NCBI GenBank assembly: GCA_039105265.1
Contig: JAPFFF010000007.1
Span: 6,014,001 to 6,078,000 of the forward strand
DNA length: 64,000 nucleotides
Source: Tritrichomonas musculus
Taxonomy: Eukaryota; Parabasalia; Tritrichomonadida; Tritrichomonadidae
Direction: 5' to 3'
Positions 1-8,937 of the stretch are shown one piece after another (the stretch's first letter is position 1; every line of letters starts with the position of its first letter). A model generated the notes under the pieces. It searched no databases, had not been told where the DNA came from, and saw only the letters and a program-made list of their open reading frames with translations. A program made the position numbers and the translations under genes.

Positions 1-2670
1 TCTGATGACGCAGTTCTCTTTCTTTATTTCTTGCATGATAAACGCTTTCTTTGTAAAAATTATTGCCACAAATATAAGTTTTTGATAAACAAATTAAACG
101 AAATAATGAAAAAATTGAAAGAAAATCAATTTGAAACAGAGTTTAACAATCAAACATGGATAAACTTTTTCCATTGGCTTCATGACCTTGAACCTTCTTT
201 GATTTACTCATATTTCCTCTGCCGTTACTATATGGCATATAAACAAGAAGAAACAAATCTTAAAATGCCTGCTCTTTATTTCACACCTTATTTTTTGAAA
301 AAACTTCCACAATTAGAACACGAAATCATCAAAAATTATATTGAAGCATTAGATATGTTGAAACATCAGAACAAAATTGAATCAGAAATCTTTTTGATAT
401 CTATATTCCATTTTTTTTCACCACCAATTGAAAATTTCGAATGGAAGAATACAAATATTAGTATTATTAAAGGTCGACTTAATCAGTCTAGTCATGTCAC
501 GCAATTCATTGTTAATTGTTTCAAGTCACAAATTAAAGAAAAAATTAAAGAAAATTTCGAAGGAATTAATTCTCTTTTTACAATTTTCTTACAAAATTCG
601 CTTACATTTGAGCATATTCAATCAGAAGCTGAGTTAAAAGGTAAAGAAATAAACCAAATTATCGATCCCGAACAAAATGATCAAATTTTATATTTTGGGC
701 TACCTGATAGGATTTATATTAAAACAAAACAAGATGATTACGATTTTTGCAATAAAAATGTCTTTATAAACTATCCATTAGAATTATCAGGAAATCCAAA
801 GTTAAAATTTCAGATTAAGACAGTTATTGATCATTTCAGTTCTAATTTGAATGATGAAAATAATATTAAATTCATTATTTTGAAAGAAAATACATATAAG
901 ATATTATTCTACTATCGACAAAATGGATTATTTTCATATTTTTTCAAAAAATATTCAGATTATAGAATTCCTATTCAATTTGAAAGTAATGACTGCACTA
1001 AAGAAGAGAGATTAATTAAAAAGTATCAAGCTTCATTAAATATTCATAAAAATCAATCTTTCTATAGAAGCCCATTGCTTTTATCTCATTTTATCAACCT
1101 ATTAAAAATTGAAAAAGATAAATCAAATACAGAGAATACAAACTTACAATTAAATCGGAGTCGATCAACAAATTGCTTTTCTATAGATAATCCTTTTAAA
1201 TCTAATTATTGTTTATATACAACAGTAATACCAATAATAAATTCACCGAAAAAAAAAGATAATATATTAAAATCCCAAAAAGGTCGTAAAAACAACCAAT
1301 CTAATAAATCAAATAATAATCTCAAATCTGCGGGTAGTTGCCAAGCGCTTATTGAGTCTTGCAATGTAATTAATTCAAACAAGGAAGATTTAATATTGCA
1401 AAATGAAAAATCAAAATTTTTCTTCATTCGCGAACGAAGAAGCCAGTATTTCTTTATTGATACGATATCTAATTATATAAATGATCAGTTTGCTCGATTT
1501 CACCAACTTTTTGAATTTGAAGTAATATTAGCCTATAGATTCAAATCATTTAATATACATTATCTAAGAAAAAGAATACAACTTAATTTAGAAAATATGG
1601 ATGAAGTAGCAAACAATAAGGACGATATTGCAAATGATCTATATATAGATAATGTTATTAAAATTTCTCTCTGTGGAATTTTGATTGATCAATTCTCAAA
1701 GTTTAGAACAGAAAATCCAGACTTCAAATTTCTTTCACCATCACATCTTCTGTTTTTGTTCGTTTTTTACAAATACGAAGAAATCAAAAATAACGAATCA
1801 CTAATTTGCAAAAAAGACGAATCTAAAATCGAACTTATGATGGAAAAAGCGTATAATCATATCCGTACAATGAGCGAAGAAAAAGTTGAAAAGTTAACTT
1901 TACTATATACTTATGATTATTACAAACCACTTTTTACTTCCAATGAAAAAGGTGAAAAAGAAAAAATCAATTTCTATTTCAATCCACCTCCTTCAATAAG
2001 GATGATCCTATTTAATTTTAAAAAGGCAATAAATAATACCATTATAATGGTTCGAAATGCTAAAATTGGAAATAACGATGAATTAACAGCCAAAGGCAAA
2101 CAGGAAGCAGAAGATTTTGCTAAAAACTTTTATATGGAACCAGATTTGGTTATTTGCTCACCAAATAAAAGCGCACTAGAAACATCAAAGCCGTTTAACG
2201 ATATATTCGAAATTACAGTTGCGAAAGAAATTTCTGATTATATTCGCGAATTTACTCTGATACCAAAAGAAAAAGAAGGAGTGAAGGAGATATCAGATAA
2301 TTATGATGATTATGATGAAGAAGAGAAGAAGATACCAGAAAAAAAGAAGAAAACCAAAAATAATGAGAATACTCGAACAGAGGATGAGTATTGGGCTAAA
2401 TGCGATCCTGGGATTCGATATCATAATTCAAGAGACAATGAAACTTTTTCTGAATTCATTTTAAGAACAAAAGCATTTATTCAATATGTGCACCAGCAAA
2501 CATCAAATATTATCGTTGTTTTTACTCATTCACGATTTATGACTCTAATGGAATTAATTTTACAAAACCCAAAATCGGATGATAAAGAATTAATGGAATT
2601 ATTTATAAAAGCTGAAGAGAGCAAGTTTGAAAATTCCAAAGATTATGACTTTTCAAAATATTTTTACTAA
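1..2670 (+). CDS. 5'-partial protein with C-terminal degenerate histidine-phosphatase (PGM-like) domain
   Basis: The reading frame is open from base 1, and the first in-frame codons give no convincing start, so the gene begins outside the window. About 880 codons are visible. The first ~650 residues match no family I recognise; around residues 370-450 they become Asn/Ser-rich and low complexity. Counting from base 31, residues ~668-850 follow the histidine phosphatase (phosphoglycerate mutase-like) plan: IIMVRNAKIG at ~671 in place of the RHG motif, LTAKGKQEAE, DLVICSPNKSALETS, and FTHSRF with the second His at ~833. An acidic/lysine-rich insert (~755-790) interrupts the domain. The nucleophile position of RHG is Asn, so the domain is probably catalytically dead (inference from family knowledge). 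It converges on the PPDK-like gene. The stop lies in TAATAAA, which could also serve as a polyadenylation signal. Confidence 0.75.
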   Translation, partial: SDDAVLFLYFLHDKRFLCKNYCHKYKFLINKLNEIMKKLKENQFETEFNNQTWINFFHWLHDLEPSLIYSYFLCRYYMAYKQEETNLKMPALYFTPYFLKKLPQLEHEIIKNYIEALDMLKHQNKIESEIFLISIFHFFSPPIENFEWKNTNISIIKGRLNQSSHVTQFIVNCFKSQIKEKIKENFEGINSLFTIFLQNSLTFEHIQSEAELKGKEINQIIDPEQNDQILYFGLPDRIYIKTKQDDYDFCNKNVFINYPLELSGNPKLKFQIKTVIDHFSSNLNDENNIKFIILKENTYKILFYYRQNGLFSYFFKKYSDYRIPIQFESNDCTKEERLIKKYQASLNIHKNQSFYRSPLLLSHFINLLKIEKDKSNTENTNLQLNRSRSTNCFSIDNPFKSNYCLYTTVIPIINSPKKKDNILKSQKGRKNNQSNKSNNNLKSAGSCQALIESCNVINSNKEDLILQNEKSKFFFIRERRSQYFFIDTISNYINDQFARFHQLFEFEVILAYRFKSFNIHYLRKRIQLNLENMDEVANNKDDIANDLYIDNVIKISLCGILIDQFSKFRTENPDFKFLSPSHLLFLFVFYKYEEIKNNESLICKKDESKIELMMEKAYNHIRTMSEEKVEKLTLLYTYDYYKPLFTSNEKGEKEKINFYFNPPPSIRMILFNFKKAINNTIIMVRNAKIGNNDELTAKGKQEAEDFAKNFYMEPDLVICSPNKSALETSKPFNDIFEITVAKEISDYIREFTLIPKEKEGVKEISDNYDDYDEEEKKIPEKKKKTKNNENTRTEDEYWAKCDPGIRYHNSRDNETFSEFILRTKAFIQYVHQQTSNIIVVFTHSRFMTLMELILQNPKSDDKELMELFIKAEESKFENSKDYDFSKYFY

Positions 2671-3175
2671 TAAAAATATTATTAATATTATTACTTACAT
2701 TTTGTATATATATATATATATATATGCTATCAATTGATGAAATCATAATTGAACATTAATGAGCTAACTTGCACAATAAAAAGTTCATCAATCAATTCAA
2801 TGATGTGCACTCCATCAATTTTTTTTGTCTGTAATTTTGAATTATTATACTTTGAAAATTCGATGAAAAACTCTCCATTTTAGTCAATACTTTTAATAAA
2901 ATTTTTATGTTTACTTGCGTCTCTTTATTTGAAGTCTTGATTAATAATAATGTTATTATCTTTCTAAACCATGATTCATCTGTCTTTTGAATCCAGATTA
3001 TAATTTTTAGATAGCCTCATTAATTTCTTTTTCATGTTGACAATACTAATATTGAAAATACAAACATAATTAGCGGACAACCCATAATATTAATCTCATA
3101 AACAAAAATAAGATAGAAAAAACCTAACAGTTATTCATATTTTATTTAAAAAAAAAAAAAAAAAACATTATATAA
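2671..3175. other. Convergent intergenic spacer
   Basis: AT-rich spacer between two converging genes. It holds a (TA)n run at about 2705-2725 and a poly-A run near 3150-3166. No ORF, RNA gene or inverted repeat of note was seen. Confidence 0.6.
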
Positions 3176-5902
3176 TTATTGCTTATTTCTCAAAACAGCT
3201 TGAGCACTTGCAATTCTAGCTGTTACTAACCTATACGGACTGAAAGTAACATAATCAATTCCTGTGTTATGGCAAAACTCGACTGTTTTGCTTCCACCTG
3301 TTTCAGTATAGGCTCCAATCAAAATACCACTTTTCTTTCGTCCTTCTGACACTGCAGATGTAATTAAACGACCGGAACCAACCAAATCTGTTCTTGATAT
3401 TTTCCACTCTACAGATACATTTTGCCTATTTTGTTCTCTAGTATAACCGAATGCAAGACTGTTCATATTTCTAATCCCAATGCACATAAAATCACTGAAA
3501 TCAGATATATCAGATGAAACAAGTGCAGAACGCGGCGTATCAATTGAAGCACCAATCTTAATATCTATATCATTGTTTTTAACACCTCGCTGCTTGAAAA
3601 CAAAATCTTTGATGTCTGTAAAAATATGAGCAACATTTTCCATTTCTTTTTCTGTACAAATAAAAGGCACTAATATATAAGGTTGAGGTTTCGATCCTTT
3701 TGCAGAAGCAATGCAAGCGCCTTCAATAATTGATTTAAGTTGCATCTTCAAAAAGGATGGATATGCGATACACATTCGAACTCCTTTATTTCCGATGAAT
3801 GGATTCTTTTCTGAAAGATTTTGAACTTTTTGTAGGAACTTTTCTTTTTCATCTAGCTCGTTTTGATCAACAGATTGCTCAATATCTAATTTAGCTTTCA
3901 TAGAAGAGACTTCTTCTATGAGTTTGAGTTTATTTGGCAAAAAAGTTGATATCGGCTGATTAATTAATCGAACTGTTGCTGGCATGTTACTCGCTTCTTT
4001 GAAAAATTCACCCAAACTAGTAGCTAATTGATCTCCAACTTTGGTCATTGAAGCGTCTGCCGCATTTTGACCTTCTTCTGTATCCAAATCATCAATAAGT
4101 ATCATATTTTGTATTTCTTTTATTGAATTACTGTCAAGCAATGTTTCCATTCGAAAAGTTCCAATACCTTCTGCTCCATTTTCACGAGCAACTTTAATCT
4201 TGCTGATATTATTGATATTGGCCCAAACGAAAAGGCCACGATCATTGCTACCATTTACTGATTGACAAGAACCTTTTGCAGAGCGTATTTCGTCAGCCCA
4301 TGAAAGCACTTTCTTAAATTCATTCTGATCTTCAATTTTAGGTTCGGTTAAGGTGAATTGCCCGTTATATACATTTCCAGAAAAACTATCTACTGAAACA
4401 AAATCCCCTTCTTTTAATGTTACTTGGCCACACTTTACATTTTTTGCTTTTAGATTAATTTCAAGATTTGGAACTCCAATAACAGCTGCAACCCCTTTCT
4501 GACAAAGCTTAATATAATTCTGCGAAGTAACATCCCATCTGCTTGTAATAACACCAGCTAAACAATCAATCACATTATCATCAGTAGGAATATCTTCTTG
4601 AATGAGTATTACTTTCTGCGATTTTGATTTTGATATTACATCTTCTGCGTTAAAATAGATTTGACCAACTGCAGCAGATGTAACACTTGGAGTTCCTGAT
4701 GCAAAAAGTTTATCTGGTGACGAATCTTTGAAATATGGCTGAATTAATTTATAAACTTCATCTGGGTGTATATGGAATAAAGCTTCTTCTTTAGATAAAA
4801 GCCCCTCTGTAACCATATCATTTGCAATTCTGATAGAAGCTGCTGGTGTTCTTGTTCCCGATATCGTTTGAAGAATCCATAACTTATCTTTTTCAATTGT
4901 GAATTCTATTTTTTGCATATCTTTAAAACGCTGCTCTAGTTTCTTTGCAATATCAAAAAATTGTTTTGAAATAGACGGATAAACTTTTTCTAATTCTGAT
5001 ATCGGCTTTTTGTTTGGCAAGTTTTTCTTCAGATCATCACCAATTGTATTAAGAATAAATTCGCCAAATATTTTAGGCTCACCTGTATCAGGGTTCCTAG
5101 TAAAAGCATAGCCTGTGCATGATTTTTCATCTGCATTTCCAAGCTTCATTGAAATAATATTTACTGCTGTTCCTTCATCTTCATCAATACCTAATTCTAG
5201 ACAGGATTCAACAACTTCACGTGAAGCCCATGAATTAAAAACCGCTGCAATTGCTCCACGAACCTGCTCAAATGGATCTTGAGGGAAAACTAAACGTGAT
5301 TCTGATTCAATAATTTTTTTATAATTAATGACTAAAGATTGCAAATATTCAGGAGTTATTTGCTCATCTTTTTCAATTTTTGCTTCTTTTTTAAGCTGTT
5401 CAATTGAGCTATCAAAAATATTTTCTGGAATCCCAAGTACATTTATACCATAATTACGAATTAATCGAGAATAGTTTCCCCACACAAAAATAGGGTTATT
5501 TGTTAGAGCAGCCATAGATGCTGTTGTATCATCGTTGAAACCAATATTAATAATTGACGGAAGAAGACCTTTAACAGTATATGGAGCACCTGAACGGCAT
5601 GATACAATGAGAGGATTTGAAGGTTCCCCAAATTTTTTCCCTGTTTCTTCTTCGAGCTTATGAAGTGCTGATAAGGTTTCTTCCCACATGCTTGGCGGAA
5701 AGGATGGCGGATTTTGCTTATAAAAACCTCGACACGCATCAGTAGATATTGTAAAACCTTTTGGAATCAGAATACCAAGTTTTTGAATTAAAGCAAGATT
5801 TGCACCTTTCTCTCCTAATAAATGATTTACATTTGATTCACTCCCTGATACTTCAATTGCTTTGTCTAATTCACTGAAAGAATATACATAATGATTATCC
5901 AT
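3176..5902 (-). CDS. Pyruvate phosphate dikinase paralogue, catalytic residues lost
   Basis: Full-length PPDK homologue of 908 residues from the ATG at 5902, close to the usual ~880-900. This start is preferred over upstream in-frame codons (to 5965) because CCATTGAAATG, an Inr-like sequence, overlaps it and the upstream extension is low complexity. The N-terminal nucleotide-binding half is well kept: EKGANLALI, VSCRSGAP, GTAVNIISM, TGYAFTRNPDTGEP, MQKIEFTI and LQT. The central phosphohistidine motif, normally TSHAAVVAR, reads TSRWDVTSQ with Arg at residue 455. In the C-terminal PEP/pyruvate barrel, GTNDLTQ has become GIRNMNS and the catalytic CGEHGG has become AYTETGG (Tyr at ~865). The Arg in GTFRMET and the VEFCHNTGIDYVTFSP stretch remain. 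Normal PPDK interconverts PEP and pyruvate with ATP/AMP/PPi in trichomonad glycolysis. This copy should not do so and is probably a regulatory pseudoenzyme or a neofunctionalised copy. Confidence 0.93.
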   Translation of the reverse strand: MDNHYVYSFSELDKAIEVSGSESNVNHLLGEKGANLALIQKLGILIPKGFTISTDACRGFYKQNPPSFPPSMWEETLSALHKLEEETGKKFGEPSNPLIVSCRSGAPYTVKGLLPSIINIGFNDDTTASMAALTNNPIFVWGNYSRLIRNYGINVLGIPENIFDSSIEQLKKEAKIEKDEQITPEYLQSLVINYKKIIESESRLVFPQDPFEQVRGAIAAVFNSWASREVVESCLELGIDEDEGTAVNIISMKLGNADEKSCTGYAFTRNPDTGEPKIFGEFILNTIGDDLKKNLPNKKPISELEKVYPSISKQFFDIAKKLEQRFKDMQKIEFTIEKDKLWILQTISGTRTPAASIRIANDMVTEGLLSKEEALFHIHPDEVYKLIQPYFKDSSPDKLFASGTPSVTSAAVGQIYFNAEDVISKSKSQKVILIQEDIPTDDNVIDCLAGVITSRWDVTSQNYIKLCQKGVAAVIGVPNLEINLKAKNVKCGQVTLKEGDFVSVDSFSGNVYNGQFTLTEPKIEDQNEFKKVLSWADEIRSAKGSCQSVNGSNDRGLFVWANINNISKIKVARENGAEGIGTFRMETLLDSNSIKEIQNMILIDDLDTEEGQNAADASMTKVGDQLATSLGEFFKEASNMPATVRLINQPISTFLPNKLKLIEEVSSMKAKLDIEQSVDQNELDEKEKFLQKVQNLSEKNPFIGNKGVRMCIAYPSFLKMQLKSIIEGACIASAKGSKPQPYILVPFICTEKEMENVAHIFTDIKDFVFKQRGVKNNDIDIKIGASIDTPRSALVSSDISDFSDFMCIGIRNMNSLAFGYTREQNRQNVSVEWKISRTDLVGSGRLITSAVSEGRKKSGILIGAYTETGGSKTVEFCHNTGIDYVTFSPYRLVTARIASAQAVLRNKQ

Positions 5903-5910
5903 TTCAATGG
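5900..5910 (-). promoter_or_regulatory. Inr-like element over the PPDK-like start
   Basis: The minus strand reads CCATTGAAATG, a close variant of the trichomonad initiator TCAYWWW, ending in the chosen start codon. It supports the internal ATG over the longer frame. Confidence 0.4.
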
Positions 5911-6144
5911 CTAATAACGAATTTTTTTTTTTTTTAGAGTATTCAAAATTTATTATTGCATTCACAAAAACATATATTCAAATAAAACAGCAGTACTACT
6001 ATTTTATCAATAAAAGTAAAGTAATTTGAAATGATATTATTTTTCCATTTGAAAGATGATGTTTGGAAATTCAAATATCTATTCAATTGAATATTAATTG
6101 AAAAATTTCAAAACATACAAAATTCTAATATTGATTGAATATAT

Positions 6145-7116
6145 TTATATTTCATCATTATCTAGCAACTCTGTTGTGAGACGAGAAATTAAATCAGCAA
6201 TGTCATCCTTTATAGCAAATACTCTATTGTTGAGCATAGGATCTTCAGGCAAATCTGGATAATCTTTGTTAAATCTTATTAAAACACAATTTTTATGAGT
6301 TTTTACAAGTTTATCAAAAGGAAATCGTATAATTGATGGCGTACTGTATCCAACACCGAGTTCAAGCAATAATACTTTTTTTTCGTTGTTAGGCGAATCT
6401 TTACTGTAAAAGTTTCTTTGGATGAATTGATTATATCCAACATAATTAAAAACATGCAAGTCTTCAATGAATCGATCATCAGACCTGACATTAGGTATCA
6501 TTCTTCTTCCACATTTCGGACAACGCGGAATATCTTCAAGACGAGCTTTCATTGTTGTTCGATTTATGTTATCAATGATTTTTTTCATATATTTAAAACT
6601 ATCATAAGTGGCATTACTACACGGAAGACTACACTGGAGATATGAGAAATCGCCTTGAGGGGAAAGAATATTTACATCAGGAAAGCCTGCCAATTGGAAT
6701 TGATGATCGACATTTGTAGTAATAATGAAATATGATGAATCATTATTTTTTTGCTTATGATATTTATATCGTTCAGAAACGAGAAGTCTATACAGATCTT
6801 TATACGGTTGGAGAGTTTTGGCTTGATAATGATAATTACCATGAAAAGAATGACTATAATTATATAAAAAAAGATTCACTTGCGATGCCCAAAATCCATA
6901 ATATTCAAGCTCATTTTGATCAGTTACATCCCAATATTTTTCCAAAACATACCAAAAAGTTTTATAACCCATACGATAATAGTCAGGTAACTCATTTTTT
7001 AATAAAATATGACTATCAAAGTCATATCCACCAGAAGCTGATAACCCAGCTCCAGCCCCAATTAAAATTGCATCAACAGTTAATAAAAATTGCTTTAAAA
7101 TCAAAAATACATCCAT
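6145..7116 (-). CDS. Class-M-type sirtuin (SirTM-like), probable protein ADP-ribosyltransferase
   Basis: Predicted 323 residues. The start at 7116 is chosen because TCATTAAAATG, a textbook Inr, sits directly on it and the Rossmann motif follows at once; the frame continues upstream to 7227 but adds only a basic, low-complexity stretch. Sir2-fold signs: LIGAGAGLSAS at residues 18-28, TTNVDHQFQLAG, SPQGDFSYLQCSLPC, CPKCGRRM (two Cys pairs for zinc) and LLLELGVGYSTPSII. The usual QNxDxLH is replaced by TTNVDHQF and the catalytic His of HG by Gln (SPQGD). These swaps are typical of the macrodomain-associated SirTM class, whose studied members are protein ADP-ribosyltransferases rather than deacetylases (family knowledge). 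In bacteria such genes sit beside macrodomain, GcvH-like and lipoate-ligase genes; no such partner is seen here. Bacterial transfer into this lineage is likely but is an inference. Confidence 0.88.
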   Translation of the reverse strand: MDVFLILKQFLLTVDAILIGAGAGLSASGGYDFDSHILLKNELPDYYRMGYKTFWYVLEKYWDVTDQNELEYYGFWASQVNLFLYNYSHSFHGNYHYQAKTLQPYKDLYRLLVSERYKYHKQKNNDSSYFIITTNVDHQFQLAGFPDVNILSPQGDFSYLQCSLPCSNATYDSFKYMKKIIDNINRTTMKARLEDIPRCPKCGRRMIPNVRSDDRFIEDLHVFNYVGYNQFIQRNFYSKDSPNNEKKVLLLELGVGYSTPSIIRFPFDKLVKTHKNCVLIRFNKDYPDLPEDPMLNNRVFAIKDDIADLISRLTTELLDNDEI

Positions 7117-7132
7117 TTTAATGAAAAAGTTT
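7114..7132 (-). promoter_or_regulatory. Core promoter of the sirtuin gene: AAACTTTTTC plus Inr
   Basis: The minus strand reads AAACTTTTTCATTAAAATG. The Inr TCATTAAAATG runs into the start codon and is fused to a T-rich AACTTTTTC box that recurs upstream of several other genes in the window. Confidence 0.5.
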
Positions 7133-7361
7133 AAAATTTTAGTATTTAAATGTATATTTGGCCCTGAATTTAATGGTTTTTTTTTTTTCCTCATAAAACT
7201 AGAGAAAATATAAGATGCATCAAGCAATTATGAAAAAAAATTTTTTGATTTGGAATATATGAAAGATAAAAGGCACCTAATTAAATGCTATATTTAGATA
7301 ACCAGTATATATAGAATAAATTACAATTCAAAAAAAAAATAAAGAAAAAAAAACAATATTT

Positions 7362-8831
7362 CTATAACTGAGGTTTGGATTCATGAGTATTTTGAGTATC
7401 GTCTAAATCTTGCATTGAATGATCACTGTCAATATCTTCCTGAGCGTCATCATTATCTGTAACTTCTTCCTCTTCCTGAATATCTGGTTGATCTTCTTTA
7501 GCATTTTCGGCGTTATGGTTAATACTATAATTAGAAACATAATTATTAGTTGCTTCTTGGTATTCTTGAACTTGATTATTATCTATTCCATTATTTTCTT
7601 CATTTACATTTTCAATACTACTTGCACCATTATAAATATTACCTGACTGCATGAAGTTAAGAATTCCCTGTCCATTAAAAGACTGATAGCCACCTTGATG
7701 TTTTACAGTACAACAAATTGCTTTTCTACAGCAACTATAACAGCAACAACAAGGACAAATACAACAGAATGAAATTAGGTAAACAAAAAGCGAAATTTGA
7801 ACAAATTGAAAAAGCAAACCTGAAATTATTGTTTTGACCAAAATTTCTGTATCATATGAATTAGCTGTTCTGCCATCTTTGCCAATTCTTACTTTCCTTC
7901 CATCAGAATCATATGTGAATAAATATGGATCGCAGCCATAATATGATGAATTATATAAATCTGTTGAATCATTAGGATCATCTTTATTGTTTGGGAAAAT
8001 ACCAGGCTCTTTATTAATAAAGTGCGGTGCTAATTGAAAAGGAAAAGTGTTTCGGTTTTTTGTTCCAGCTTCGATAAAATACGTCTTAGATAGAATACTA
8101 TTATTAGTTGAAACATGCTTATAGACTATAAGCGGAGGATAATTATCAACACGCACAAATGATGTTGGAATATCAAAATGATCGTTTGAATATGCTAAAC
8201 TATGGTTGATATATATTGTGTGAGGTTCAATGGATTCAAATAAGACATTCCTTACTGTTGATTTAACATCTAAAAAGTTGTAATTGTTAGTGTCATAAAA
8301 ATGATCTACAAAAATATTCTGAGATAGATTAAGGGGAGGCCTTATTTCAAATGTTCCTTCGCTGACAAAAAATTGATATCGGTAATGAAGTCCATTCCCA
8401 TTGAAGTAACAAACTGTATTGTCTTCGAAAGTAAAATAAATAAAACTTTTCATTTGATTGGTAATAATTTTGATATCGCATTCAGTAGGAAAAGAAATAG
8501 CAGCAATAGATATAGATGATAATGATGATTCATTTACTTTTTTTGGATTAGTTATAACTAAAGATCCTATCATTTTTCCAAAACTAATGCCAGCTGCTTC
8601 TTTGATCATCTCATCATAACCAAAAAATCTTTCATTATTATTATGATCGTATGCTTTGAAAAAAGAATTGCCAAGTGAATTAAAAACGAACGACGTATAT
8701 TCGACAGTTGTATTAATGCACAAGATTTCTCCTGGTTCTAAAGACTGTTCAAGATAAAAAGGATCGTGGTTAGATAATGAATATATAAAATTGCATGATA
8801 ATGATAAATATAAAAATAGGAATAATAGCAT
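7362..8831 (-). CDS. Type I membrane protein with juxtamembrane cysteine cluster and acidic tail
   Basis: 489 residues. It begins with a clear signal peptide (MLLFLFLYLSLSCNFIYS), followed by a ~310-residue extracellular or lumenal part with many NxS/T sites (for example NTT, NES, NLS, NHS, NNS, NDS, NSS). One membrane span lies at ~330-353. It is followed at once by a patch with 11 Cys in 20 residues (FCCICPCCCCYSCCRKAICC), well placed for multiple S-acylation. The cytoplasmic tail (~375-489) is Asn/Gln/Glu/Asp-rich and ends in an acidic stretch. No enzymatic domain is recognised. The topology fits a surface or endomembrane receptor-like protein, but the function is unknown. It is divergent from the TRAPPC10-like gene, with about 106 bp of shared upstream DNA. 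Confidence 0.8.
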   Translation of the reverse strand: MLLFLFLYLSLSCNFIYSLSNHDPFYLEQSLEPGEILCINTTVEYTSFVFNSLGNSFFKAYDHNNNERFFGYDEMIKEAAGISFGKMIGSLVITNPKKVNESSLSSISIAAISFPTECDIKIITNQMKSFIYFTFEDNTVCYFNGNGLHYRYQFFVSEGTFEIRPPLNLSQNIFVDHFYDTNNYNFLDVKSTVRNVLFESIEPHTIYINHSLAYSNDHFDIPTSFVRVDNYPPLIVYKHVSTNNSILSKTYFIEAGTKNRNTFPFQLAPHFINKEPGIFPNNKDDPNDSTDLYNSSYYGCDPYLFTYDSDGRKVRIGKDGRTANSYDTEILVKTIISGLLFQFVQISLFVYLISFCCICPCCCCYSCCRKAICCTVKHQGGYQSFNGQGILNFMQSGNIYNGASSIENVNEENNGIDNNQVQEYQEATNNYVSNYSINHNAENAKEDQPDIQEEEEVTDNDDAQEDIDSDHSMQDLDDTQNTHESKPQL

Positions 8832-8937
8832 TCAGACGATTAAAATACTTTTAAACTTTATTTTAAAAAATTTTAAACTTTTTCTATATTATATTGTTTG
8901 AATTATTGATTTTGTTAAAAAAAAATATTTTATCCAA
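8832..8937. promoter_or_regulatory. Shared divergent promoter region
   Basis: Short AT-rich spacer between two divergent starts. It contains AAACTTTTTCT at 8875-8885, matching the T-rich box seen upstream of other genes, and TATCCAAATG at the plus-strand start, a weak Inr candidate. Confidence 0.35.
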
